A stretch of 64,000 nt of DNA from JBCCTX01 sp965263105 (lineage in GTDB: Bacteria > Bacteroidota > Bacteroidia > J057). The translations under genes and the position numbers were made by a program. The stretch covers positions 992,001 through 1,056,000 of the forward strand of contig CBDHGL010000003.1 of assembly GCA_965263105.1 (NCBI GenBank), read 5' to 3'. This document shows positions 8,483 to 14,668 of this stretch, in pieces; within the stretch, counting starts at the first letter, position 1; every line of letters begins with the position of its first letter. The notes beneath the pieces are model-generated. The model was not told where the DNA came from. It ran no database searches and saw only the letters and a program-made list of their open reading frames with translations.

Positions 8483-8575
8483 ATGATACACAGTGTCCGC
8501 TTCACTTGCGTACTAGATATTTTCAGAAATAATAGTCTCAAAGGAACTGCGGATTACTTGCATGCGTTGATTTAA
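8483..8575 (+). pseudogene. PIN-domain toxin reduced to its two ends
   Basis: Thirty codons starting 2 bp after the antitoxin stop. MIHSVRFTCVLD is the N-terminus I recognise from PIN toxins of this module, where TNVIYP normally follows and the first D is the first metal ligand. The remainder, IFRNNSLKGTADYLHALI, resembles the C-terminal tail of the same toxins. About 150 central residues carrying the other three acidic ligands are absent, yet the frame is kept. VLD could belong to either side of the junction, as expected for deletion between short repeats. The frame assignment is seen; the family comparison is from memory. Confidence 0.65.
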
Positions 8576-8715
8576 GCAAAATCCCCTTTCAGGTTTACCT
8601 GTTATTCTCCCAATTGGAAGAAGCTCCTCAAATGGATATTCCCCTAGGGAAAAACTTTTTAAGATACGGATGGCCATAAATTCCAAGGGGAAAGGAAGAT
8701 TTGGTGGGACAAGAA

Positions 8716-9846
8716 TTATTTGTACTTCTGTATTTTAAGAGGAATTTGAATATTGAAGGAATGTCTGACATTATTTGCATCCAGGGTGTCTGCTGCGCAT
8801 AAAAGAGCAAGCGGTTCACCCTTCTCCAGAAACACCTGGGGGCGTTCCAGGTGGGTAAATTGCTGGATTTCTCCCTCTTCCCAGGTAACTATACGATTAG
8901 AAATCTCAAAGTATTTGGCTTGCTCCCAGTTGATTCCATCTGGTGAATCATAGTGAACCAGAGAAAACAATCTTTGCTTACCCGTTTCTTTAATCCTTTT
9001 CACAATGGCTCTGTATTTCCCCTCCTGATACCAGATATAGGGATCTTCAGCGGGGAATCTCTCCCCTTCATAGGTAAATACAGGATTCGGGTACTTTTTG
9101 AACGGTCCAGTAGGAGACTCTGCGATTGCCACCATGTGCACTACAGGTCCTCCTTTAGGTAATTGATGCTTCATCCCTACCGCTTTATAGACCATCAAGA
9201 TCTTTCCATCTGCCATTTGGCACACGGAGGGATTGGAAGTCATCAAGGCATCATGGGCGGAAGTATCGCCATGGGTAATATCCAACACAGGCTGATCAAA
9301 TCGTTTCCATGGCCCCCCTGGATGCTTGGCTACGGCTACTCCTATCCGTTGCTTGTTGCGATGTTGCCAGTTTATTTTTGCTTTGCCGGGTACACTGACG
9401 ATTTCGCGGTCTCCCGTACAGCCCATGTAGTATAGGTAGTACTTCCCATTGAGTTTGTGGACCGTCGGGTTGTGGGTGGTCATTCCATCCCAGTACGCTT
9501 TTCCCCGTATGGGAAGCGCCACGTCGACAAAGGTGAATGGACCAAATGGAGATGTTGAAGTGGCATGGGCAATCTCCGAGTAAGTCACCCATTCCCACCC
9601 AATTGCTTTAGGCCACCTTGAATAGTACAGGTGATACAAGCCCTCTTCCCCTTTGACGAGGGAGCCTCCCCAAATGCTCATCGTGTCATTAGAGAATACG
9701 GATGTTCGAGCGACTTTTTCAAATGAAATTTGAAAGTCCTGAATAATTGCTGAGTTCCCTGTCGTATTTGGCGAACAGGATAGGGCTATGAAAGCAAGCG
9801 AAATACACAATAAGAGAACGCTTGCGTGTATGTGTGAATTCTTCAT
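8716..9846 (-). CDS. Five-bladed beta-propeller glycosidase-like lipoprotein (GH43/GH117 type)
   Basis: 376 residues. A lipoprotein signal (hydrophobic run ending IALSC, Cys near residue 24) anchors it to a membrane. The body has repeated aromatic blade motifs of the GH43/GH32/GH117 clan: LYHLYYSRW, HNPTVHKLNGKYYLYYMGCT, MTSNPSVCQMADGKILMVYKA, FPAEDPYIWYQEGKYRAIVK and HLERPQVFLEKGE. Acidic residues in AEDPYIW and in the ERPQ blade are the usual places for catalytic or binding carboxylates. It could act on plant, algal or microbial glycans. The start is 3 bp downstream of the HigA antitoxin stop, an unexpected partner. Exact family is not certain. Confidence 0.75.
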   Translation of the reverse strand: MKNSHIHASVLLLCISLAFIALSCSPNTTGNSAIIQDFQISFEKVARTSVFSNDTMSIWGGSLVKGEEGLYHLYYSRWPKAIGWEWVTYSEIAHATSTSPFGPFTFVDVALPIRGKAYWDGMTTHNPTVHKLNGKYYLYYMGCTGDREIVSVPGKAKINWQHRNKQRIGVAVAKHPGGPWKRFDQPVLDITHGDTSAHDALMTSNPSVCQMADGKILMVYKAVGMKHQLPKGGPVVHMVAIAESPTGPFKKYPNPVFTYEGERFPAEDPYIWYQEGKYRAIVKRIKETGKQRLFSLVHYDSPDGINWEQAKYFEISNRIVTWEEGEIQQFTHLERPQVFLEKGEPLALLCAADTLDANNVRHSFNIQIPLKIQKYK

Positions 9847-9849
9847 AAG

Positions 9850-10137
9850 TTAAGCAAACTCTACCCTTAACTTCTTTCCGGTTATCCTTCCGATACTTAA
9901 TAGCGTTCCGATTTTGATGTCCTTGTACCCCTTCTCTGGGTCTAGCAAACGATCGAGTTGGGAGCGACTGGTATTCAGCTCCTCCGCCAGGGCTTTTTTG
10001 GATTTATGCGTTTCCTTGATGTGTTCACTTAATAACCATGCAATAGTATTAGCGATGGCCTTTTGGGTAACTTCTTCATAAATACCCCATTCCTTTAAGT
10101 CGTCGTCAAGTGTAACTTTCCTTCTTTTTCGGTCCAT
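9850..10137 (-). CDS. higA: HigA-like XRE-family antitoxin
   Basis: 95 residues. The C-terminal half is a helix-turn-helix of the XRE/HigA type (KSKKALAEELNTSRSQLDRL, then KIGTLLSIGRITGKKLRVEF). In HigBA modules the toxin gene comes first and the antitoxin second, as here: the 63-codon HigB remnant lies immediately upstream on the same strand. HigA normally binds both the toxin and the module promoter. With the toxin destroyed it may survive as an autoregulator or by chance. An alternative is a phage-type repressor, but the gene order favours HigA. Confidence 0.78.
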   Translation of the reverse strand: MDRKRRKVTLDDDLKEWGIYEEVTQKAIANTIAWLLSEHIKETHKSKKALAEELNTSRSQLDRLLDPEKGYKDIKIGTLLSIGRITGKKLRVEFA

Positions 10138-10171
10138 TATTTTATGATAATTTATACGGAATGATTTGAGT

Positions 10172-10363
10172 CTAACAGTAGGTGAGATAGTCCTTTAAGC
10201 GTTTTTCAGCGATTTCTATTTCCTTAATCGCCTGACCAATTATTTTTCTGTCTTCCAGAGACTTACTTCTAATGAATTTTTGAACGGGAATATTGTCACT
10301 CTCAGTGATATAATACTCGAATTCTAGTCTTTTTTCTGTTGGGACTTCATTAGGCATACGCAA
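10172..10363 (-). pseudogene. higB: HigB/RelE-type toxin with internal deletion
   Basis: 63 codons. Residues 1-46 (EFEYYITESDNIPVQKFIRS, then LEDRKIIGQAIKEIE) match the N-terminus of phage-derived Gp49-like HigB toxins. Residues 45-60 (KEIEIAEKRLKDYL) match the C-terminal helix of the same family. The whole beta-sheet core with the catalytic basic residues (normally about 50-60 residues) is missing. KEIE fits both sides of the junction, which suggests an in-frame deletion between short repeats. The normal length is about 110-120 residues. The product cannot be an active mRNA endonuclease. It lies 34 bp upstream of the intact antitoxin. Confidence 0.68.
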
Positions 10364-10417
10364 ATGTACCTTTAAAGGTACTAATTTTCAAAAAAAATGC
10401 TCAAAGAAAAGACTTTC

Positions 10418-10795
10418 TCACCCCCACCCCTCCTCAAAGGTCTGAATAAACTCCCTCAACTTCTCAATAATTCGTTCCGCAATCGTCTTCCGCTCCAGGA
10501 TTTTGGGCTTGTTTTGTAAGGCCCCAATGATACTATCACGTAGGGGAGTGCGACCCGTGAAGAGGTAGGTCTGAACCACCTGGGAGAGCTTGTCGGGATC
10601 CATCTGTTCCTCTGTCGATAATTGCGCCAGGGCGGCTTGTTTTTCCTGGGTCCAGAAGGCCTCGAAATGGTCGGGAATGTCTTCGGCATCCTCAATGTGG
10701 TTACTTCATTCTGGAAACCCTTTTTCCAATCGCTCGATATGTGAGGCACATCTAAGAATTCAACGGTTTGGGAATTTTCATTGACCAACTCATTG
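10418..10795 (-). pseudogene. hsdR: Relic of the C-terminus of a type I restriction subunit HsdR
   Basis: Read on the minus strand, frame one gives NELVNENSQTVEFLDVPHI, then a two-base AT duplication near 10738 shifts the frame and the homology continues as ERLEKGFPE. A TGA follows at 10706-10708, then HIEDAEDIPDHFEAFWTQE and LFTGRTPLRDSIIGAL to ILERKTIAERIIEKL. These pieces in this order are the C-terminal helical part of EcoR124-like HsdR. The motor and nuclease domains are absent. No hsdM or hsdS is present. The relic starts inside the end of the antitoxin-like gene at 10790. Confidence 0.6.
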
Positions 10796-11044
10796 TTTCG
10801 CCCGAGCTTGGGCCCTCTTCCAAAAATCTGTCTCTTCCAGGTCGATCATTTGGACTTTGCCTTGTTCAATAGCCTCTATCCGGTCTGCCATGTGATCGAG
10901 ATAAGCTTCGTCAGAAAGGGGGTAGGGCAAGGCTTCTTGGGTTTCCGCTTGGACCAGCTTTACAGCTTCTTGAAGTAGGGTCAGTTTGTCTTGCAGGACC
11001 AAGTTCTTAAACTGGGCTAAAATGGTTTCAATTGCTTGTGCCAT
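10790..11044 (-). CDS. Small antitoxin-like protein, orphan
   Basis: 84 residues, mostly helical by composition: MAQAIETILAQFKNLVLQDK, a leucine-rich helix, then YLDHMADRIEAIEQGKVQMI and a basic C-terminus (FWKRAQARAKQ). The pattern of a short helix, a D-RIEA-EQGK segment and a charged tail resembles small addiction-module antitoxins usually followed by a RelE/ParE toxin. No toxin follows; the HsdR relic does. The family is not certain. It lies about 130 bp from tRNA-Ala. Confidence 0.5.
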   Translation of the reverse strand: MAQAIETILAQFKNLVLQDKLTLLQEAVKLVQAETQEALPYPLSDEAYLDHMADRIEAIEQGKVQMIDLEETDFWKRAQARAKQ

Positions 11045-11129
11045 ACCCCAATATATGGCTTTCTCTACAAAGTTGATTCAGCAAGTCTATTCTCTAGCCC
11101 TATTTACACAAACTCCTATCTCCCTGCAC

Positions 11130-11177
11130 AAAAAAATCAACCCCTAACAAATCGTGTGTTAGAGGTTGATTTTTTTG
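11130..11177 (-). terminator. Terminator of tRNA-Ala
   Basis: An inverted repeat with arms AAAAAAATCAACC and GGTTGATTTTTTT, with a further short pairing (CTAACA/TGTTAG) inside, lies directly beyond the 3' end of the tRNA. Runs of A and T on both sides let it work in both directions. Confidence 0.75.
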
Positions 11178-11251
11178 TGGAGCATGGCGGAGTCGAACCG
11201 CCGACCTTTTGACTGCCAGTCAAACGCTCTAGCCAACTGAGCTAATGCCCC
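11178..11251 (-). tRNA. tRNA-Ala(GGC)
   Basis: 74 bases on the minus strand fold into a full cloverleaf. The acceptor GGGGCAT pairs with ATGCTCC, including the G3:U70 wobble that identifies alanine tRNA. The anticodon stem TTTGA/TCAAA encloses the loop CTGGCAG, giving anticodon GGC (reads GCC and GCU). The T arm is GGCGG-TTCGACT-CCGCC. The discriminator base is A and CCA is not encoded. The gene sits at the right edge of the island of broken toxin and restriction genes, and tRNA genes are common integration sites. I see no duplicated 3' end of the tRNA inside the window. Confidence 0.97.
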
Positions 11252-11258
11252 AGTAGGG

Positions 11259-11266
11259 CAAATGTA
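11259..11266 (-). promoter_or_regulatory. TAnnTTTG promoter element of tRNA-Ala
   Basis: TACATTTG on the minus strand matches the Bacteroidota -7 element. It ends 7 bp before the mature tRNA 5' end at 11251, so transcription would start about at the tRNA. A TTG at the -33 position is not evident. Confidence 0.6.
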
Positions 11267-11578
11267 CATGGGAAAATTGAAAATGGAAAATGGATAAGGG
11301 AAAAAGTCGGAGGAATTGGTCAGTGGTCGATGGTCCGAAGTCGGTAGCTTAAGTTTGCTTGGTTAAATTCTACGGGACTATTACTTTGTCAGCAAAGTAT
11401 GTGGACTGATAAAAAATATGAAAACTTATTAGATGGAGTGCACACAGCCCCTTGCATAGGAAGGCCTTGGTTTATTCGTGCAAGTTTTTTTGGTTCTTTT
11501 TTTCACTCACCCCAGAACCATGAAAAAAAGAATGAACTTTATTCGTCTGCAAAGTAAAGAAGTTTAAAAATGACAGAG
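11267..11578. other. 312-bp gap with hairpins and a dispersed repeat
   Basis: No gene seen. It holds one degenerate copy of the GGTCGATGGTCC repeat (about 11318-11340), a hairpin TACTTTG-TCAG-CAAAGTA (11382-11399) and a perfect 12-bp inverted repeat TTCTTTTTTTCA / TGAAAAAAAGAA (11494-11505 and 11521-11532) with a 15-base loop. The last could end transcripts from either side. Confidence 0.6.
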
Positions 11579-11755
11579 CTATGGACCACAGACCCCCTTA
11601 TTCACCACCCCAACCAACGCTGCAAAAAATACAGCTACAGCTACCCCAATACCCCAGGGAATCATCTTGCCTAGAATATGCTGAAAATCGAGTGTCTTCC
11701 TTTCTCTGGAAGAATCCTTTCGTTCAAAGCGGGAGGAATTGCGTTCGCGAAGCAT
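11579..11755 (-). CDS. Small single-pass membrane protein (58 aa), unknown function
   Basis: An ATG-initiated frame of 58 codons too short for usual ORF cut-offs. Residues 1-28 are highly charged and basic (MLRERNSSRFERKDSSRERK). Residues about 31-51 form one membrane helix (MIPWGIGVAVAVFFAALVGV), followed by a short tail VNKGVCGP. The charge layout predicts a cytoplasmic N-terminus. It follows the DUF1684 gene by 107 bp on the same strand. I do not recognise the family. Support is the clean start, the sharp charge-to-hydrophobic pattern and the context. A plus-strand frame over the same bases shows no such pattern. Confidence 0.5.
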   Translation of the reverse strand: MLRERNSSRFERKDSSRERKTLDFQHILGKMIPWGIGVAVAVFFAALVGVVNKGVCGP

Positions 11756-11862
11756 GGGATTTTATGTTAGGTGAGAGTTAATAGGAGAGAGTTGTAATCG
11801 TAAATATTTTCGAATCAAGTCAATCATAAAGGCATAACCTAGCGAAACTCTCCCCTATAGGC

Positions 11863-12498
11863 TCACTCCTCACTCCTCTTGCCGGGCATCTTCTCCCCCG
11901 CCCATATTTCCAAGCTCAGGTAATTCTCCGGAGGGGGGAGGGGGCAAACGAAATCGGTGTTGTAGACGCAATAAGGGTTATAGGCCTGATTGAAATCTAC
12001 CGTCAATTCATCTCCTAAAGCAATATCCAGGTAACGACCGCCCCCATAGGTTGAAACGTTAGTAGTCAAGTCACGAAAAGGAACAAAGAGGGTATTGACC
12101 GATTCATCCAGATTTTTGTAGGTAACGAGTTCTTGCTTCATCCCTTGAAGGGAGAAGGCCAGCTTACCTGATTGAATCATTCGCTGAATGGAGCCCACGG
12201 AAGTCATGAGCAGTAAGGTATCAGCTCTTTCCGATGGAATGAAATCTGCTGAACAGATGTAGGATTCATCTATGGGGAAATAGGTAAGGCCTTGAAATTG
12301 GGTCCTTTCGTTGCGCTTGATGGGAGAGTCCGGCGCATTGCGAAACTGCCGATCTTTGGCCTCCCGTTGGGCTTCAAGACGTAGGGAGTAGGTAGAGGGA
12401 TTGCGCAAGGAGTAATATTGCCAAAGAATAATGCCTACAAATAAGATCCCAATGGCAATAATGATTTTGGTACTATTTTCTCTGGAATTGATATCCAT
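11863..12498 (-). CDS. DUF1684 family protein, membrane-anchored
   Basis: 211 residues. One N-terminal membrane segment (IIIAIGILFVGIILWQYYSL) precedes a domain with the DUF1684 signature: YGGGRYLDIALGDELTVDFN, then YNPYCVYNTDFVCPLPPPEN. The last motif with its cysteines and the final EIWAGEK are strongly conserved in the family. Function is not known; family members are small beta-rich proteins found in many phyla. The anchor suggests the domain is periplasmic. Confidence 0.85.
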   Translation of the reverse strand: MDINSRENSTKIIIAIGILFVGIILWQYYSLRNPSTYSLRLEAQREAKDRQFRNAPDSPIKRNERTQFQGLTYFPIDESYICSADFIPSERADTLLLMTSVGSIQRMIQSGKLAFSLQGMKQELVTYKNLDESVNTLFVPFRDLTTNVSTYGGGRYLDIALGDELTVDFNQAYNPYCVYNTDFVCPLPPPENYLSLEIWAGEKMPGKRSEE

Positions 12499-12807
12499 CT
12501 GTCAGAAAAACTCGGTTGAATATGGAATGCAAATTAACGTGAATTTTGGATAAGGAGCTAGCATAAAACTACAAACATAGGTGTGTAGGTGTGTAGGCCT
12601 GCAAAATTCGTTGGGAACTGGGGGGGCTGGTGTACCCCCCTTCTTTTCCCCCCTACTACTGCAGGGGGGAATAAAAAGGGGGGTATTTTGCGATTTTTGG
12701 CGCTACGTTTTTCTAAAAAAGTAGCTAACAAATCAAGGAAAGAAAAATAGGTATTAATAACTCCCTGAGAATTAGAGGAGGGATTATTATCCCTAATTAA
12801 AGTTAAA
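12499..12807. other. 309-bp gap with alternating G and C runs
   Basis: No gene seen. A short tandem repeat GGTGTGTAGGTGTGTAGG occurs near 12582-12599. Five runs of six or seven G or C follow within 64 bp: G 12620-12626, C 12635-12640, C 12648-12653, G 12664-12669 and G 12678-12683. They can pair as two strong hairpins or compete with each other. A weaker inverted repeat (AGGGATTATTATCCCT) lies near 12778. Confidence 0.55.
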
Positions 12808-13281
12808 CTAAGAAAGGGAAGTTTTAGGCAAAAAGCGCTTCATCCAGGTATCCTGTAAAGAAACTTCCCAGCGGCTGAGATCATCGCTTTGGCCTAGTGA
12901 GTGATCAAAAACCTGGGTCTCAGGGCTGATTGTTCCCTCCTTCAAAGCGTTGGGTAACTCCCGAAAATCTATGGATGCAACTTTCCCAGTTGGATCTTTG
13001 TAAAAAACGCGACTTGCATCTACACTGTTCAATCCCTCTGCCTCCAGAATTTGGGAAACCGCTCGCTTTAAGGAGTCTATCGAGCAACCGGATGGTCTAT
13101 TTTCGTCTGGGTCAGCCTGTACGAGGACAAAGCGATTATGCCGAACCAGAATTTGGGCACTAATTGGCCTCCCATGTGAATTCCATTTCTCCAAATAGCG
13201 CTGGAAAGTCTGCTCCAGTTGGGTATTTTGAGCTTCTGTTAAAGTCGATTCAAGCGAAAAAATCCAGGTATAGAGTTGCAT
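12808..13281 (-). CDS. Conserved hypothetical protein of Bacteroidota
   Basis: 157 residues, no signal peptide or membrane segment. Visible features are WNSHGRPISAQILVRHNRFV, VLVQAD and a conserved SGCSIDSLKRAVS, followed by VFYKD and IDFREL. This pattern matches a small family widespread in Bacteroidota that databases sometimes label ABC transporter ATPase. It has no Walker motifs, so that name is unsafe. Function is unknown. It stands alone, with repeat-rich gaps on both sides. Confidence 0.7.
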   Translation of the reverse strand: MQLYTWIFSLESTLTEAQNTQLEQTFQRYLEKWNSHGRPISAQILVRHNRFVLVQADPDENRPSGCSIDSLKRAVSQILEAEGLNSVDASRVFYKDPTGKVASIDFRELPNALKEGTISPETQVFDHSLGQSDDLSRWEVSLQDTWMKRFLPKTSLS

Positions 13282-13324
13282 AATGGGGTATTTAGTTCTT
13301 TAGGCTAGAAGGGTTATATAGCTT

Positions 13325-13500
13325 AATGGTCCATGGTCGATAGTCTGAGTTAAAAAGGATATTTAGTTTAATGATCCATGGTCGATAGCCTGAGTGGAAA
13401 GGATGGAAGGGCTCAAGAGCCAATTAACCACCCCAAACTGTGGACCGTCGACCAACTAACCAATTAACCAACCTAGACTGTGGACCATCGACTATCAACC
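13325..13500. repeat. Inverted set of tandem GGTCCATGGTCGATAGTC repeats
   Basis: Two direct copies of a 45-bp unit start at 13325 and 13370 (core GGTCCATGGTCGATAGTC). Two inverted-orientation copies with a 40-bp period start at 13437 and 13477 (core GTGGACCATCGACTATC). A diverged fifth copy lies near 11318. The gap between the genes at 12808-13281 and 13503-14621 consists almost only of these repeats. Confidence 0.75.
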
Positions 13501-13502
13501 AT

Positions 13503-14621
13503 TTAACCATAATCTACGTCCTCCTCCTGTTGAAGTTCTGGTAACACCGCACTTTCATTGCGGGCAGGTGCCAATTTTTGTTTGGACTTCAAGGCATTCT
13601 TTTGAAGGTGGGTATTTTCTTCCCGATTCCGGTGTATATCGATGGCCAAATAGATCGCCTGACGTAGGCTCTCTGTATCGGCAATATTCTTCCCAGCAAT
13701 ATCAAAGGCGACTCCATGATCAGGGGAAGTACGTATTAAGGGTATTCCCGCTGTAAAGTTTACCCCTGAATATCCAGCCAACAGTTTGAAAGGGACCAAG
13801 CCCTGGTCGTGATACATGGCAAGCACCCCATCGAAACGACGGAAAGTCATAGCTCCAAAAAAGCCATCGGCGGGGTAGGGGCCTTCTGCCAGTATTCCCT
13901 TATCTTGTAGGGACTGTATGGCTACTTTGATGACTTCTTCCTCTTCTGTTCCCACTAGCCCCCTGTCTCCTGCATGGGGGTTGAGTCCCAGGACTGCCAA
14001 AAGGGGCCGTTGTATGTTGAAGTCCCGTTGGAGACTCTCGTGAAACATTTCTGCCTTCCGGATGATTCCGTTGACAGAGATATTAAGGGGCACATTTTTA
14101 ATCGCTACATGGTTGGTGACCAAGCCAACCCTCAGGTCTTCAGAAACCATCATCATCAGGCTGTCATCTGCGCCAAAGGATTGAGCTAAATATTCGGTAT
14201 GACCACGAAAATCTGAGAGGTGCTTTTGGAAGGTAGATTTGTCTACCGGGAGGGTTATCAAGGCATCGATGGCTTTGTGTAAGGCATCCTCTACTGCTGT
14301 TTTGACAGAGAGATAGGCCCCTTCCCCTCCCAAATCGGTGGGTATGCCGATTTCTACCCGATCCAAATTGGGAATACACTCCACTACATTGAATCGATTG
14401 TGTTGGGCTTGGGAAGGGGAGTTGATAACCTGATAATTGAATCTGGAAATCTCGAGAACTTTTCGGTATATATTTAAGACTTTAGAAGAACCATACAATA
14501 TGGGTGTGCAGAGCTCTTTGAGTCGGTTGTCTTGAAAAGCTTTTAATACCAATTCAGGACCAATCCCTCCTATATCTCCCAGCGTTATCCCTAGCCGTAT
14601 TTTTTGGTTTTGTTTTGCCAT
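13503..14621 (-). CDS. pdxA: 4-hydroxythreonine-4-phosphate dehydrogenase
   Basis: 372 residues. PdxA oxidises 4-phosphooxy-threonine in the DXP-dependent pyridoxal 5'-phosphate pathway. The N-terminus GITLGDIGGIGPELVLKAF and three metal-ligand histidine motifs are visible: FRGHTEYLAQSFG, MYHDQGLVPFKLL and TSPDHGVAFDIAGKNIAD. Known enzymes have about 330 residues; the extra length is a polar C-terminal tail (KSKQKLAPARNES...) with no recognised domain. It lies 47 bp downstream of dnaB on the same strand. No other vitamin B6 genes are nearby. Confidence 0.95.
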   Translation of the reverse strand: MAKQNQKIRLGITLGDIGGIGPELVLKAFQDNRLKELCTPILYGSSKVLNIYRKVLEISRFNYQVINSPSQAQHNRFNVVECIPNLDRVEIGIPTDLGGEGAYLSVKTAVEDALHKAIDALITLPVDKSTFQKHLSDFRGHTEYLAQSFGADDSLMMMVSEDLRVGLVTNHVAIKNVPLNISVNGIIRKAEMFHESLQRDFNIQRPLLAVLGLNPHAGDRGLVGTEEEEVIKVAIQSLQDKGILAEGPYPADGFFGAMTFRRFDGVLAMYHDQGLVPFKLLAGYSGVNFTAGIPLIRTSPDHGVAFDIAGKNIADTESLRQAIYLAIDIHRNREENTHLQKNALKSKQKLAPARNESAVLPELQQEEDVDYG

Positions 14622-14668
14622 AATGCAGCAAGCTACACAGGATTTTTAATCCCACAAAATACACCAGA

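Noticed and set aside
10456..10788. 110-codon minus-strand frame as an intact gene
   Set aside because: Only the first 30 codons match HsdR; the rest is out of frame with the homology, so it is part of the relic.
11581..11781. 66-codon plus-strand frame opposite the small membrane protein
   Set aside because: Pro- and Tyr-rich shadow without domain; the minus-strand frame has a clear charge and helix pattern.
13325..13500. GGTCCATGGTCGATAG copies as a CRISPR array
   Set aside because: Copies are in both orientations, degenerate and differently spaced.
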